A stretch of DNA of 64,000 bases, taken from the NCBI RefSeq assembly GCF_016907975.1, contig NZ_JAFBCY010000001.1, positions 868,001 through 932,000 on the forward strand, written 5' to 3'. Each line of letters starts with the position of its first letter. The stretch's first letter is position 1. The position numbers and the translations under genes are program-made. The DNA comes from Methylopila capsulata. GTDB taxonomy: Bacteria; Pseudomonadota; Alphaproteobacteria; Rhizobiales; Methylopilaceae. Shown in pieces: positions 26,253 through 36,640 of the stretch. A model generated the notes under the pieces. The model was not told where the DNA came from. It saw only the letters and a list, made by a program, of their open reading frames with translations, and did no database searches.

Positions 26253-26849
26253 ATGTCGTTCAAGCTGCCCGAGCTGCCCTACGCCTACGACGCGCTGCAG
26301 CCCTACATGTCCAAGGAAACCTTGGAGTTTCATCACGACAAGCACCACAACGCCTATGTCGAGACGGGCAACAAGCTGCTCGAAGGCTCCGGCCTCGAAG
26401 GCGCGACCCTCGAGGAGGTGGTGAAGCAGAGCCACGGCAAGAACGCCCCGCTCTTCAACAACGCCGCCCAGCATTACAACCACGTCCATTTCTGGCAGTG
26501 GATGAAGCCGAACGGCGGCGGAGCGATCCCCGGCGCGCTCGAGAAGCAGATCACCGAGGACCTCGGCGGCGTCGAGAAGTTCAAGACCGACTTCCAGGAC
26601 GCCGGCAAGGGCCAGTTCGGCTCCGGCTGGGCGTGGCTGGCGCTGAAGGGCGGCAAGCTCGAGATCATGAAGACCCCGAACGGCGAGAACCCACTGATCC
26701 ACGGCGCGGTCCCGCTGCTCGGCGTCGACGTGTGGGAGCACTCCTACTACATCGACTACCGCAACCGCCGTCCCGACTACCTCAAGGCGTTCATCGAGAA
26801 CCTGGTGAACTGGGAGTACGTCGAGAAGCTCTACTCCGAGGCGAAGTGA
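26253..26849 (+). CDS. sodB: Iron-type superoxide dismutase
   Basis: A protein of 198 residues that dismutates superoxide in the cytoplasm. Metal ligands are visible as H27, H77 and the Asp/His pair in DVWEHSYYIDY. Q73 in NNAAQHYNH is at the position used by iron-type enzymes, where manganese enzymes have glycine. Family motifs GSGWAWL and YRNRRPDYL are present. GGAG precedes the ATG at 26253. A terminator follows directly. Confidence 0.95.
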   Translation: MSFKLPELPYAYDALQPYMSKETLEFHHDKHHNAYVETGNKLLEGSGLEGATLEEVVKQSHGKNAPLFNNAAQHYNHVHFWQWMKPNGGGAIPGALEKQITEDLGGVEKFKTDFQDAGKGQFGSGWAWLALKGGKLEIMKTPNGENPLIHGAVPLLGVDVWEHSYYIDYRNRRPDYLKAFIENLVNWEYVEKLYSEAK

Positions 26850-26867
26850 GCCGGACAAACGACATGC

Positions 26868-26893
26868 GGGGCGGCCTTCGGGCCGCCCTTTTT
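26868..26893 (+). terminator. Rho-independent terminator of sodB
   Basis: Stem GGGCGGCC / GGCCGCCC with loop TTCG and five T, 19 bases after the stop. Confidence 0.9.
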
Positions 26894-26992
26894 CGTTCGC
26901 TCACATCCGGAGTTCGATGGGTTGCGCGCGGTCCGGCGCTTTTGCTATGCGTCATGGCGAGAGGTAATTCCACACCCGCCAGAGAGACCCGG

Positions 26993-28018
26993 ATGATCAA
27001 GCGCCTGCTCGCTTTCACGATCCTTGCGCTCGGGCTCGGGAGCAGCGGCGCGCTTCACGCCGACGGATCGATCGTCGAGCGAGGCCTCGAGATGCCGAGC
27101 GCGGCTCTCGGCCAGCCCGTGCGCTACTCGGTCTACCTGCCCGCAGGCTACTCCGGAGAAACCCGACGTTACCCTGTTGTTTACCTTCTGCACGGTTTCG
27201 GCGGCGACGAACGCTCCTTTTTTGACGACGGCGACCTGCAGGATGTCGCCGACGAATTGATCGCCACCGCCAAGCTGCCGCCCTCGATCATCGTCACGCC
27301 GTCGGGAAAGAAGGGCTGGTACGTCGACAACGACGTCACCGGACGCTGGCAAACGGCTCTGCTCGACGACCTCATCGACGGCGTCGACGCCAAGTACCGG
27401 ACCATCGTTTCGCGCGAAGGCCGCGCGATCGCAGGCTACTCCATGGGCGGCTACGGAGCGCTGCGCTTCGCGTTGCTGGAGCCCGACCGCTTCGTCGCCG
27501 CCGGCAGCCTCTCCGGCGCGCTGTTCCCGGACGTGAAATCGGCGAGCGACTTCCCGGCGTTTCAGCTCGGGCTGTTCGGCCGCGCCTTCGGCGCGAGCTT
27601 CGATCCCAAGGCGTTCAACGCCGCAAGCCCGTGGCGGAGCCTCTCGACCGACGCCGCAGCCGCCGATGCGCCCGCGCTCTACATGAGCGTCGGCGACGAC
27701 GACATCAAAATCCTGCTGGCCGGCAACAACGCCTTCGACCGGGCGCTCGCCACGGCCAAGATTCCGGTGACCTATCACGTGGTTCCGGGCCAGCATAACT
27801 GGAAGCTCTGGTCGTCCGAGCTGGCGCCGATGCTCTCGTTCATCGGGGACCGCCTCGAGGAGGCGACCCCGGTCGCGACGGCGAACCCCGCGAAACGCGT
27901 CGCCGATCGCGTCGAGGCCGCCGCGAAGGTCGAGCGCGTGGGCGGCCCCGCCATGCCCGGCGCGCCGGTCGTCCAGCCCAAGACCCCAAGCAAGACGACG
28001 ATCCTCGCTCGGCCCTAA
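26993..28018 (+). CDS. Secreted alpha/beta-hydrolase esterase (esterase D/S-formylglutathione hydrolase-like)
   Basis: A protein of 341 residues with a signal peptide (about 1-23). The hydrolase core has VVYLLHGFGGDERSFF, nucleophile serine in GYSMGGYGALRFAL and a late histidine in VPGQHNWKLW. This fits the putative-esterase family that includes esterase D and mycolyltransferase-like enzymes; the leader indicates the periplasm. The C-terminal 60 residues are an Ala/Pro/Lys-rich extension. Substrate unknown. Confidence 0.85.
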   Translation: MIKRLLAFTILALGLGSSGALHADGSIVERGLEMPSAALGQPVRYSVYLPAGYSGETRRYPVVYLLHGFGGDERSFFDDGDLQDVADELIATAKLPPSIIVTPSGKKGWYVDNDVTGRWQTALLDDLIDGVDAKYRTIVSREGRAIAGYSMGGYGALRFALLEPDRFVAAGSLSGALFPDVKSASDFPAFQLGLFGRAFGASFDPKAFNAASPWRSLSTDAAAADAPALYMSVGDDDIKILLAGNNAFDRALATAKIPVTYHVVPGQHNWKLWSSELAPMLSFIGDRLEEATPVATANPAKRVADRVEAAAKVERVGGPAMPGAPVVQPKTPSKTTILARP

Positions 28019-28078
28019 GCGTCGGTCGTTCGGCGAAAGACGCACCATCCAGAAATTGTGATTTGACGTAGGGTGAAT

Positions 28079-28132
28079 CGCCCGGCGAACGCCGGGCGCA
28101 TCCCAACGACAGCCGGCGCATCGAACGCCGGC
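28079..28132. repeat. Two adjacent perfect hairpins in the leader of the SRPBCC gene
   Basis: CGCCCGGC / GCCGGGCG (28079-28098, 4-nt loop) and GCCGGCG / CGCCGGC (28112-28132, 7-nt loop) lie between the esterase gene and the ribosome site of the next gene. No T run follows, so they may be a leader structure or mRNA stabiliser rather than terminators. Confidence 0.6.
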
Positions 28133-28148
28133 GCTGGAGAAACGTCTC

Positions 28149-28622
28149 ATGCGCACCGCTACTCTCTTTGGCGCAGGCGTCGCCGCAGCTTTGGCCTACG
28201 GTTCCGCCAACGCCGCCGAGGTCACCCGCAGCATCGACATCGCCGCCCCCGCGAAGAAGGTCTGGACCACGGCCTCGCCAGACTTCTGCGGCATCGGCAC
28301 GTTCCACCCCGCGATTGAAAAATGCGTCCTCGCCGACGGCGGGAAGACCCGCACGCTGTCGTTGAAAGGCGGCGGGACGATCGTGGAGAAACGTCTGTCC
28401 TGGAGCGCCAAGACGCGCAGCTACAGCTACGCGATCGTGGAGAGCCCGCTGCCCGTCGCCGACTACACGTCGACGTTCACGGTGAAGGCCGACGGCAAGA
28501 AGGGCTCGACGGTGCTCTGGACGTCGACCTTCACGCCGAAAGGCGCGAGCGAAGCCGACGCCAAGAAGGCCATCGACGGCATCTACTCCAGCGGCCTCGA
28601 CGCGCTGAAGGCCAAGCTCTGA
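28149..28622 (+). CDS. Exported SRPBCC (polyketide cyclase-like) family protein
   Basis: A protein of 157 residues with a signal peptide (1-22, ending ANAA) and a START/SRPBCC fold pattern: EVTRSIDIAAPAKKVW at the start, GKTRTLSLKGGGTIVEKRLSW in the middle and a long C-terminal helix (KKAIDGIYSSGLDALKAKL). Such proteins have a hydrophobic pocket and often bind lipids or ring compounds; the exported form has no defined role. GGAGA precedes the ATG. Confidence 0.82.
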   Translation: MRTATLFGAGVAAALAYGSANAAEVTRSIDIAAPAKKVWTTASPDFCGIGTFHPAIEKCVLADGGKTRTLSLKGGGTIVEKRLSWSAKTRSYSYAIVESPLPVADYTSTFTVKADGKKGSTVLWTSTFTPKGASEADAKKAIDGIYSSGLDALKAKL

Positions 28623-28662
28623 AACGGGCGAGGGGCGCGCCGCCGCGGCCGCCCCTCGCCCA

Positions 28663-30822
28663 TCATTCCGCCGCCTGCGCGCCGGCGTAGCCGAGGCGTT
28701 CGTTGAGCTGGTCGATCAGCCCACGCGCGGCGTCCGCCACGACCGTGCCGGGCGGGAAGATCGCGGAGGCGCCGCCCTCGCGCAGGGCGGGATAGTCGAC
28801 CGGCGGGATGACGCCGCCGACCACGATCATGATGTCCTCGCGGCCTTCGTTCTTCAGCGCGTCGCGCAGCGCCGGAACCAGCGTCAGGTGGCCCGCCGTC
28901 ATCGACGAGATGCCGACGATGTGGACGTCGTTCTCGATCGCCTGCCGGGCGGCCTCCTCCGGGGTCGCGAACAGCGGGCCGATGTCGACGTCGAAGCCGA
29001 GATCCGCGAAGGCCGAGGCGATGATCTTCTGGCCGCGGTCGTGGCCGTCCTGCCCGACCTTCGCGACGAGGATACGCGGCCGACGGCCGTCCGCCCGCTC
29101 GAAGGCGGCGACAAGCTTCTGCACCTCTTCAATCGCGCCCATGTTGCGGGCCTCCCGCTTGTAGACGCCGGAGATCGACTTGATCTCGGCGCGATGGCGG
29201 CCGAACACGTTCTCCATCGCAGTGGTGATCTCGCCGACGGTGGCCATCGCGCGGGCCGCCTCGATCGACAGGGCCAGCAGATTGCCGTCGCCGCGCGCGC
29301 CGTTCTCGAGCGCGGTGAGCGCCGCCTCCACGCGTTGCGGATCGCGCTCGGCGCGGAGCCGCTCAAGCTTGGCGAACTGTGCGGCGCGCACCTCGGCGTT
29401 CTTGATCTGGCGGACGTCGAGCGTCTCGTTCTTCAAGACCTTGTACGCGTTGACGCCGACGACGGTCTGGTCCCCCGAGTCGATGCGCGCCTGCGTGGTC
29501 GCGGCCGCCTCCTCGATCCGAAGCTTCGGCACGCCGGCCTCGATCGCCTTGGCCATGCCGCCGAGCCGGTCGATCTCCGCGATGTGAGCGAGCGCCTTCG
29601 TCGCGAGGTCATGGGTCAGCTTCTCGACGTAGGCCGAGCCGCCCCAGGGATCGATGAAGCGCGTCGTGCCGCTTTCCATCTGCAGCACGAGCTGCGTGTT
29701 GCGCGCGATGCGGGCGGAGAAGTCGGTCGGCAGCGCCAAGGCTTCGTCGAAGGAGTTGGTGTGCAGCGACTGGGTTCCCCCTTGCGTCGCCGCGATCGCC
29801 TCCAGCGTGGTGCGGATGACGTTGTTGTAGACGTCCTGCGCGGTGAGCGACCAGCCGCTGGTCTGGCTGTGGGTGCGCAGGGGAAGAGACTTGGGGTTCT
29901 TGGCGCCGAGATCCGTCATGAGTTTCGTCCAGATCAGGCGCGCGGCCCGCATCTTGGCGATCTCCATGAAGACGTTCATGCCGATCGCCCAGAAGAACGA
30001 CAGGCGGGGCGCGAAGCGATCCACGTCGAGGCCGGCCGACAGGCCCGCCTTCACGTACTCCGCGCCGTCGGCCAGGGTGTAGGCCAGCTCGAGGTCGGCC
30101 GTCGCTCCGGCCTCCTGCATATGGTAGCCGGAGATCGAGATCGAATTGAACTTCGGCATGCGCTGCGAGGTGTGCGCGAAGATGTCGGCGACGATCCGCA
30201 TCGAGGGCGCCGGCGGATAGATGTAGGTGTTGCGGACCATGAACTCCTTCAGAATGTCGTTCTGAATGGTCCCGGCCAGCTTCTCCTGCGGCACGCCCTG
30301 CTCTTCGCCCGCGACGATGAAGAGCGCCAGCACGGGCAGCACCGCGCCGTTCATCGTCATCGAGACGGTCATCTTGTCGAGCGGGATGCGGTCGAACAAC
30401 GTCCGCATGTCGTAGATCGAGTCGATCGCGACGCCAGCCATGCCCACGTCGCCGGCGACGCGGGGGTGGTCGCTGTCGTAGCCGCGGTGGGTCGCGAGAT
30501 CGAACGCGACGGACACGCCGGTCTGACCGGCGGCGAGGTTCGCGCGGTAGAACGCGTTCGAATCCTCGGCGGTGGAGAAGCCGGCGTACTGGCGGATCGT
30601 CCAGGGCTGGGACGCGTACATCGTCGGATAGGGGCCGCGGATGAACGGCGGCAGGCCCGGCCACGTGTCGAGGCCCTCAAGTCCCTCCAGATCGCTCGCC
30701 CCATAGACCGGCGGCACGACGATCCCTTCCGGCGTGGTCCAGGGCGCGGCGACAGCGGAAGGCGCCGAGGTCTCGGGGCGGCGCCAATCAATCGCGGCGA
30801 AGTCCGGCAGACGAGCGGTCAC
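28663..30822 (-). CDS. mutB: Methylmalonyl-CoA mutase, large (catalytic) subunit
   Basis: A protein of 719 residues, within the usual 710-730. It interconverts methylmalonyl-CoA and succinyl-CoA with adenosylcobalamin. The N-terminal barrel has [20 protein letters not shown]. The C-terminal cobalamin domain has the GQDGHDRG signature, with cobalt-ligand H594, followed by GGVIPPVDY. It overlaps mutA by four bases. In related methylotrophs and phototrophs this enzyme serves propionate use or the ethylmalonyl-CoA pathway; which applies here is not shown. Also called scpA or mcmA. Confidence 0.96.
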   Translation of the reverse strand: MTARLPDFAAIDWRRPETSAPSAVAAPWTTPEGIVVPPVYGASDLEGLEGLDTWPGLPPFIRGPYPTMYASQPWTIRQYAGFSTAEDSNAFYRANLAAGQTGVSVAFDLATHRGYDSDHPRVAGDVGMAGVAIDSIYDMRTLFDRIPLDKMTVSMTMNGAVLPVLALFIVAGEEQGVPQEKLAGTIQNDILKEFMVRNTYIYPPAPSMRIVADIFAHTSQRMPKFNSISISGYHMQEAGATADLELAYTLADGAEYVKAGLSAGLDVDRFAPRLSFFWAIGMNVFMEIAKMRAARLIWTKLMTDLGAKNPKSLPLRTHSQTSGWSLTAQDVYNNVIRTTLEAIAATQGGTQSLHTNSFDEALALPTDFSARIARNTQLVLQMESGTTRFIDPWGGSAYVEKLTHDLATKALAHIAEIDRLGGMAKAIEAGVPKLRIEEAAATTQARIDSGDQTVVGVNAYKVLKNETLDVRQIKNAEVRAAQFAKLERLRAERDPQRVEAALTALENGARGDGNLLALSIEAARAMATVGEITTAMENVFGRHRAEIKSISGVYKREARNMGAIEEVQKLVAAFERADGRRPRILVAKVGQDGHDRGQKIIASAFADLGFDVDIGPLFATPEEAARQAIENDVHIVGISSMTAGHLTLVPALRDALKNEGREDIMIVVGGVIPPVDYPALREGGASAIFPPGTVVADAARGLIDQLNERLGYAGAQAAE

Positions 30823-32828
30823 GAGACGCCTCCCAGGGCCGGCGCGTTTTGAGCGGATGCAAGCGTCGTCGCGTCATGAAGAACGGCAAGGGCGTCGTCG
30901 CCCGCCGCGACGAAACGGCTGACGCCCGCCGAGGAAAGAGCCTCGGCCCCCTCCTTGGGGCGACCGGCGAGCCAGACGGTGGCCCCGGCCGCAGCGAGCG
31001 CCGCGACGAGGTCCGGTCCGGTCTCGGCGTAGCCGTCGTCTGCGCCGCAGACGATCGCGAGCGTCGCGCCGCTCTCCGTCCAGGCCGCGACGTTCGCTTC
31101 GGTCGTCGCGCCGGCAGGACCGTCGATCGCCGTGAGGCCGCCCGCGACCAGGAGGTTGCGGACGAAGCCCGCCCGCGCGGAATGTCTGGCGATGGGGCCG
31201 ACGAGCGCGAGATAAACCGCCGGGCGCGGCGTCGCGGCCTCGTTGGTGGCGCGCAGGCGCTCGAACGGCGCCGCGACGCGCTCGAGGTCGAGCGGGGTCG
31301 CTGAGACGCTGGGATTCGACGCGGACGCCGCGCGGACGTCGGCGAACGAAGACCCGTTCAGGAAGGCCGCGACAAGAGCGTCGAAGCCGGCGACGTCCTC
31401 GCCGATCTCGCCTGCGATCGGAACCACCTGCGGCAGCCGCGACACGTGGGGAGGCGATGGCGGAACGTGAAGCGTTTCGCCGGCCTCCGGGAACTCGCTG
31501 ACGCCGACCACCGGGCTGCGTCGGGTTGCGGCGGCGGAGCGGCGGCGGGCGCGGGCGTCCGCGATCCGGGCCTGCCAGGAGCCGGACGTCAGCGCCTGAA
31601 GCAGGCCGCCGTCGCGTTCGATCTGCTGGAACAGCATCCAGGCGGTCTCGGCGAGAGCGTCGGTCAGGCCGTCGATCGCGCCCGCGCCCGCAGCGGGATC
31701 CGCGACGCGGTGCGCGTTGCTCTCCTCCAGAATGATCGCTTGGGCGTTTCGCGCCAATCGACGCGCGTCGGCGTCCGCGGCTCCGAGAGCGTCGGTGAAG
31801 GGTCGCACCGTGATCGAGTCCGCCCCGCCGACGCCTGCGGCGAAGGCCGCGATGGTGGTGCGGACGAGGTTCGTGTGCGCCGCGCGCTCGCTCATCATGC
31901 GCCGCGACGTCTCGGCATGGATGTGCACAGTCCGTTCGGGAAGACCGCTCTCCCTCCGCCAGGCGGCCCAGAGGAGGCGCGCGGCGCGGAGCTTCGCGAT
32001 GGTGGCGAACTGGTCGGCGTCGCAGGAGAACGCGAAGGACATGGCGTCCGCCGCGGTTTCGAGGTCGACGCCGTTGGCGACCAACGCGCGCACATGTTCG
32101 GTGGCGGAGGCTATCGCCCCCGCAAGCTCCTGCACGTCGGTCGCGCCGGCGCCATGGGAGACGCGGGCGTCGATCGAAAACACCGGCCCCGTAAAGCCCC
32201 GCGCCCTCAGACCTTGGACGACGCCGGCCGCTCTGCCGCCCATGTCGCTCCAGGAGCGCGGCAGCGTGCCCGTTCGCGCGAGATCGCGCAGCAGGTCGAG
32301 GCCGAAACAGATGTAGGTGTCGGACGGAGCGATTCCGCGCCGTTCGATCAGCGCCGCGACGAGCGCGGCGGCGGCGCGCCCCTCGAAGGGCACCACCTCG
32401 AGATAGAGCGGCGCCAGGTCCAGCAACACGCCGTCGAGCGCCTGGTCGAGCCGATCCAGCGTATCCGCCGCGACGCCATGGCCGTCGCCCGGCGTCAGGA
32501 AGGCGAGCGCCAGCCCGGACGCGCCGTTGTTCAGGTCCTCGAGCGCCTGCTCGTTCGCGGCCGCAGGGTCGGCGATGTCGATGCGGCTGAGAGCGATCCA
32601 GCGCGAGCCCGGCGCACGGCCGGGGATCGGAGACGGCGCGCTTCGGGGTCGAATGGCCGCGACGGCCACGCCGTCCATCGTGCGGTGGCGGATCACGGAC
32701 TCGAGCGGGCGCCCCTTCAGGGCCGCCTCGGCCGCCGCGCGCCAGTCGTCTTCGGTCGCAGTCGCGAAGTCTGCGGCGAAAGATGTGGCGACGCGCGTCA
32801 TCGCGGCCTCGGTCGTTTGGTTCGTCAT
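30819..32828 (-). CDS. mutA: Methylmalonyl-CoA mutase, small subunit
   Basis: A protein of 669 residues, homologous to the large subunit but shorter and diverged. The C-terminal cobalamin-like domain lacks the DxHxxG signature, as expected for the non-catalytic subunit. Recognisable parts are [30 protein letters not shown] and [17 protein letters not shown]. It is the first gene of the mutA-mutB operon, with a four-base overlap to mutB, and is divergent from the dehalogenase gene. Confidence 0.92.
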   Translation of the reverse strand: MTNQTTEAAMTRVATSFAADFATATEDDWRAAAEAALKGRPLESVIRHRTMDGVAVAAIRPRSAPSPIPGRAPGSRWIALSRIDIADPAAANEQALEDLNNGASGLALAFLTPGDGHGVAADTLDRLDQALDGVLLDLAPLYLEVVPFEGRAAAALVAALIERRGIAPSDTYICFGLDLLRDLARTGTLPRSWSDMGGRAAGVVQGLRARGFTGPVFSIDARVSHGAGATDVQELAGAIASATEHVRALVANGVDLETAADAMSFAFSCDADQFATIAKLRAARLLWAAWRRESGLPERTVHIHAETSRRMMSERAAHTNLVRTTIAAFAAGVGGADSITVRPFTDALGAADADARRLARNAQAIILEESNAHRVADPAAGAGAIDGLTDALAETAWMLFQQIERDGGLLQALTSGSWQARIADARARRRSAAATRRSPVVGVSEFPEAGETLHVPPSPPHVSRLPQVVPIAGEIGEDVAGFDALVAAFLNGSSFADVRAASASNPSVSATPLDLERVAAPFERLRATNEAATPRPAVYLALVGPIARHSARAGFVRNLLVAGGLTAIDGPAGATTEANVAAWTESGATLAIVCGADDGYAETGPDLVAALAAAGATVWLAGRPKEGAEALSSAGVSRFVAAGDDALAVLHDATTLASAQNAPALGGVS

Positions 32829-32949
32829 GCCTGTCTCAACTTAGGGGGACGGCCGGACCGTGCCATAGCGCCGCCTCCGCGCCATGATGGACAATCGGAT
32901 GATACGCTGCGCCGCAGCACTCGCATATGAAGCCGCAATGGAGGACGGC

Positions 32950-33630
32950 ATGATCGGCGCTTCAGAGCCTCGCGACTTTCCGGTCTACGTGTTCGACGCG
33001 TATGGGACGCTGTTCGACGTGCATTCGGCCACGATGCGGCATCGCGAGCTCATCGGCCCCGACGCGCAGCGCCTGTCGGATCTCTGGCGAACGAAGCAGC
33101 TCGAGTACGCCTGGGTCTACGCGTTGATGGGCGCCTACCGGGACTTCTGGAGTCTGACGGAGGCCGCGCTCGACGTCGCGGGGGCGCGGATCGGCGGACT
33201 GTCGGCCGAGGCGCGACGGGCGCTGCTCGCCGCCTACCTCGAACTGTCGACCTATCCCGAGGCGAAGGACGTCCTGCGCAAGCTGAAGGCGCAAGGCGCC
33301 AAGACGGCGATCCTGTCCAATGGCTCGCCCGACATGCTGACCTCCGCCGTTGCGGCGGCTGGGCTGGCCGATCTGCTCGACGCGACGCTCTCGGTCGACG
33401 GGCTGATGACCTACAAGACCGACCCTCGCGCCTATCGTCTGGCCCAGGAGCGGTTCGCCGTCGCGCCGCACGAGATTTCATTCCAGTCGTCGAACCGCTG
33501 GGACGTCGCAGGCGCCGCGGCGTTCGGGTTTCGCGCCGTCTGGGTCAACCGCACGGAAGCGCCCGACGAATACGCCGACTTTCCGCCCGCGCGTCGGATC
33601 GCAGATCTCTCGGGCCTGTTGGCCAGGTGA
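32950..33630 (+). CDS. Type II haloacid dehalogenase (HAD superfamily)
   Basis: A protein of 226 residues. The nucleophile motif FDAYGTLFD, then LSNGSPDML and SSNRWDVAGAAAFGFRAVWVNR, match L-2-haloacid dehalogenases, which hydrolyse 2-haloalkanoates through an aspartyl ester. The ATG at 32950 has GGAGGACGGC directly upstream and is preferred over three earlier ATGs. Its stop codon abuts the stop of the converging barrel gene with no gap. Confidence 0.9.
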   Translation: MIGASEPRDFPVYVFDAYGTLFDVHSATMRHRELIGPDAQRLSDLWRTKQLEYAWVYALMGAYRDFWSLTEAALDVAGARIGGLSAEARRALLAAYLELSTYPEAKDVLRKLKAQGAKTAILSNGSPDMLTSAVAAAGLADLLDATLSVDGLMTYKTDPRAYRLAQERFAVAPHEISFQSSNRWDVAGAAAFGFRAVWVNRTEAPDEYADFPPARRIADLSGLLAR

Positions 33631-34638
33631 TCAGAATGAGATGCCGAGACGCGCCCTGCCGGCATGCGTCGCAAACCCGTCGCGCGCGCCGTAGTCGTAG
33701 CTGAGGCTCATCTCGACGCCCTTCGCGAGCGCCGTGCCGAGACCTACCCCTCCGACGACCCCGCGGCCGGTGGGGTGGCCCTTCCACGACTGCCGGACGG
33801 CTCCTGTCGACCGCGATGTCGCGCGCAGCGCGTCCGTGCTGAAGCCGAGCATCTCGTCCGCACCGACGAAGGCTTGCAACTCCACTTTGTGCGACCGGTC
33901 GATCCGGAACGCGCGCGTGGCCTTCAGCCGGAACGAGCCGATGGCGGCCTGCGCATGCCGCGACTTGTAGGAGAAGGCGTTGTCTCCCCCGCTTTCGCGG
34001 TAACCTGAGAGAGCGTTGGCGTAGAGCGCCACCCCGAGCGTGGGCGAGACCTTGACGCCTCGCACCGAGACGTCGCCGCCGACCTGAGCGGCGCTCCGGA
34101 CGTTTCGGCTCACCGAACGGCCGAAGGTGCGGGACTCGTCGGGTCCGCGGTCGATCGCGCGAAAGCCGACGATCGATCCGCCGAACAGAAGCTTTGCGAA
34201 CAACGAGCCCCGCTTCACACGTCCGTAGACGTCGACATGCTGGGAGAGAGTGCCGCCGCTGAGGTCGCCGGACGAGACGTCGCCGGCGCCGCCGCCGGCC
34301 ATGACGCCGACCACGACGCCGTTCGAGATTTCCCGGTCGAGGCCGAGCCGCAGTTGAGAGGACGATCCGCCGTAGCCCATGCGAGCGCCCTGCTCCGCCT
34401 GGCCATAGGAGGCGGCGCCGACGTCCACGAAGGTCTTGACCGCCGGGAGCACGGCGGTCTGCTCCTTCCGATCGGCGTCGAGACGGGTGAAGGCCGCCTC
34501 GGTCTCCGCATGGCCGAGGAAGATCCCGGCCTCGACCAGTGACTGGTTGGTGCGCAGGTCGTCGGCGAAGCTCGCTCGCGGGGCGAACAGCCCGGCGATG
34601 ACGCCGAGCGCGAGCCCGGCGAGGCGATGTCCGTTCAT
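33631..34638 (-). CDS. Outer-membrane autotransporter-type beta-barrel without passenger
   Basis: A protein of 335 residues with a signal peptide (1-25). Alternating amphipathic strands fill the rest (for example GYGGSSSQLRLGLDREISNG, VDVYGRVKRGSLFAKLLFGG) and the last residue is phenylalanine (RLGISF), as needed for outer-membrane insertion. Strand pattern and length fit the autotransporter barrel family, but only a short region precedes the barrel. Function unknown. It may alternatively be a porin-like barrel. Confidence 0.72.
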   Translation of the reverse strand: MNGHRLAGLALGVIAGLFAPRASFADDLRTNQSLVEAGIFLGHAETEAAFTRLDADRKEQTAVLPAVKTFVDVGAASYGQAEQGARMGYGGSSSQLRLGLDREISNGVVVGVMAGGGAGDVSSGDLSGGTLSQHVDVYGRVKRGSLFAKLLFGGSIVGFRAIDRGPDESRTFGRSVSRNVRSAAQVGGDVSVRGVKVSPTLGVALYANALSGYRESGGDNAFSYKSRHAQAAIGSFRLKATRAFRIDRSHKVELQAFVGADEMLGFSTDALRATSRSTGAVRQSWKGHPTGRGVVGGVGLGTALAKGVEMSLSYDYGARDGFATHAGRARLGISF

Positions 34639-34714
34639 ATCCGTTTGCTCCGAAACGCATGCTTCGGGCGGCCCGCACGGCGCGCCGACGCATGTCCTTT
34701 TCGCAACTGCAGTA

Positions 34715-34728
34715 TGAACGAACGTTCA
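34715..34728. promoter_or_regulatory. Possible regulator-binding palindrome upstream of barrel gene
   Basis: TGAACGAACGTTCA contains the perfect palindrome GAACGTTC and lies 77 bases upstream of the barrel start. The form resembles TetR-type operators, but no TetR gene is in the window. Confidence 0.3.
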
Positions 34729-34819
34729 GAAATCGCGACCCCGTCGGGGTCACGAACCTGTTAGGCGGTATTCGGAGACAGCTTCCTGTGATCCAAAAGA
34801 CTCAGACGCCCAGATCGCC

Positions 34820-36202
34820 TCAACCTGCGAGCGCGGCCAGTATCCGGATCCACGAGCGCACGCCCTTGCGAAAACTTTCGAGGTCGTACTTCTCGTTCGG
34901 CGAGTGGATGCGGTCGTCGTCGAGGGCGAACCCGATCAGGAGGGTGTCGAGGCCGAGCGTGCGTTTGAAGTCGCCCACCACCGGAATCGATCCGCCCGAC
35001 CCGATGGTCACCGGCGCGACGCCCCACTCGTCGGCGAGCGCCGCGCGGGCCTTGGCGAGCGACGGACTGTCGAAGGGAAGCTGGATCGCCTTCGACCCCT
35101 TGTGGCCTTCGAACTCCACCGAGCAATCGGCCGGCAACCGCTCCCGCACGAAGGCGCGGAAGGCCTGCTTCACCTTCGAGGGGTCCTGGTCGCCGACAAG
35201 GCGGAACGACACCTTGGCGCGCGCCTCGGAGGCGATGACCGTCTTCGCGCCGGCTCCCGTGTAGCCGCCCCACATGCCGTTCACGTCGCACGTCGGACGG
35301 GACTGGATCTGCTCGATCACCATGCGGTCGCTTTCGCCCGCAGGAATCGACAGCCCGATGGGTCCAAGGAACTTTGCGGCGTCGAGACCGAGGGCGCGCC
35401 ACTCCTCGCGCAGGGTGTCCGGCACCACGGGCACGCCGTCGTAGAACCCGGGCAAGGTCACGCGGCCGTCGGCGTCGTGGAGATCGGCGACGATCTTCGA
35501 CAACACGTGAAGGGGGTTCCGCGCGGCGCCGCCGTACATGCCGGAGTGCAGGTCGCGGTCGGCGGCGCGGACGGTGATCTCCTCGTAGACCAGGCCGCGC
35601 AGCGAGGAGGTGATGGCGGGCGCGCCCTCCCCCCACATGGTGGTGTCGCAGACCAGCGCGACGTCTGCGGCCAACTCCTCCTTCGCCTCGTCGAGGAAGC
35701 CTGGGAGATTGATCGACCCGCATTCCTCCTCGCCTTCGAGCAGGATGGTGACGCCGACAGGCAGTTCGCCGGTCGCGGCCTTCCAGGCGCGGCAGGCCTC
35801 GACGAAGGTCATGACCTGACCCTTGTCGTCGCTCGACCCGCGGGCGACGATGACCTTCTTGCCCTCCTTCGTCGTCGCGATCCGCGGCTCGAACGGCGGC
35901 GTCTCCCACTTCTCGATCGGATCGACCGGCTGCACGTCGTAGTGGCCGTAGAACAGCACGTGCGGCGCGCCCGCCTTCGGCTGCTTCGCGAGCACCACGG
36001 GGTGGCCCGGCGTCTCGCGCAACGCGGCTTCGAATCCGAGCGTCGCAAGCTCGCGCTTCAACCAATCCGCGGTCTCGCGGCATCCGTTCTTGTAGGCGGG
36101 ATCGGTCGAAATCGACGGGATGCGGAGCAGCCCGAACAGCCGTTCGAGGCTTTTCTCCAGGCTGTCGTCGGCCGCCGCGAGGGCGCGGTCGAGATCGGAC
36201 AT
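34820..36202 (-). CDS. M20 family metallopeptidase (dipeptidase)
   Basis: A protein of 460 residues. Zinc-site motifs are in order: FYGHYDVQP, ARGSSDDKG, LEGEEECGS, VCDTTMW, and DLHSGMYGG from the dimerisation lid, with a late HSPNEKY. This is the M20 dipeptidase branch (carnosinase/CndP-like), cytoplasmic and di-zinc. AAGGA precedes the ATG. It starts 33 bases downstream of the vapC stop on the same strand, so read-through from the toxin-antitoxin promoter is possible. Confidence 0.92.
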   Translation of the reverse strand: MSDLDRALAAADDSLEKSLERLFGLLRIPSISTDPAYKNGCRETADWLKRELATLGFEAALRETPGHPVVLAKQPKAGAPHVLFYGHYDVQPVDPIEKWETPPFEPRIATTKEGKKVIVARGSSDDKGQVMTFVEACRAWKAATGELPVGVTILLEGEEECGSINLPGFLDEAKEELAADVALVCDTTMWGEGAPAITSSLRGLVYEEITVRAADRDLHSGMYGGAARNPLHVLSKIVADLHDADGRVTLPGFYDGVPVVPDTLREEWRALGLDAAKFLGPIGLSIPAGESDRMVIEQIQSRPTCDVNGMWGGYTGAGAKTVIASEARAKVSFRLVGDQDPSKVKQAFRAFVRERLPADCSVEFEGHKGSKAIQLPFDSPSLAKARAALADEWGVAPVTIGSGGSIPVVGDFKRTLGLDTLLIGFALDDDRIHSPNEKYDLESFRKGVRSWIRILAALAG

Positions 36203-36235
36203 GCGATATCCTTCAGCTTCGGCGCGAGGCGCCGG

Positions 36236-36640
36236 TCAGGCGAGGTCGGTATGGGCGAAGTCGTCGCCCTTGTAGAGCAGGCCGACGCCATGCGCCTTGG
36301 CGCAGGCGTAGGCGAAGCAGTCGCCCATGTTGAGTTGCGCCGGGTGGCCCGTGCCCTTGCCGTAGCGAAGATGCGCGTCAATCGCGAGCCGGCCGACCTC
36401 GGCGGTCACGTCGATTACATCGATCGCCGTCTCATGCACGAGGTCCAACGCGTAGCTTCGGCTTTCAGTCACCGCAACGCGTTTGCGCGAGGCGACAGCC
36501 AGAGCCGTCTCGTAGAGCGCGATCGCCGACGTTAAGCGCCGCTGGCTCCCTACGAGTCGCGAACTCAGGTCGTTGGCTTCGGGCTCCCGCAACAGGATGG
36601 CCGTAAGCGCGGATGCGTCGACGAAGACGCCCTCACTCAT
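36236..36640 (-). CDS. vapC: VapC-type PIN-domain toxin
   Basis: A protein of 134 residues. The PIN active-site acids are visible: D8 (VFVDASAL), E44 (YETALA), D107 (MGDCFAYACA) and D126/D127 (KGDDFAHTD). VapC toxins are magnesium-dependent RNases that cut tRNA or rRNA. It overlaps the antitoxin gene by 8 bases. All catalytic acids are intact, so the toxin is probably functional. Confidence 0.9.
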   Translation of the reverse strand: MSEGVFVDASALTAILLREPEANDLSSRLVGSQRRLTSAIALYETALAVASRKRVAVTESRSYALDLVHETAIDVIDVTAEVGRLAIDAHLRYGKGTGHPAQLNMGDCFAYACAKAHGVGLLYKGDDFAHTDLA

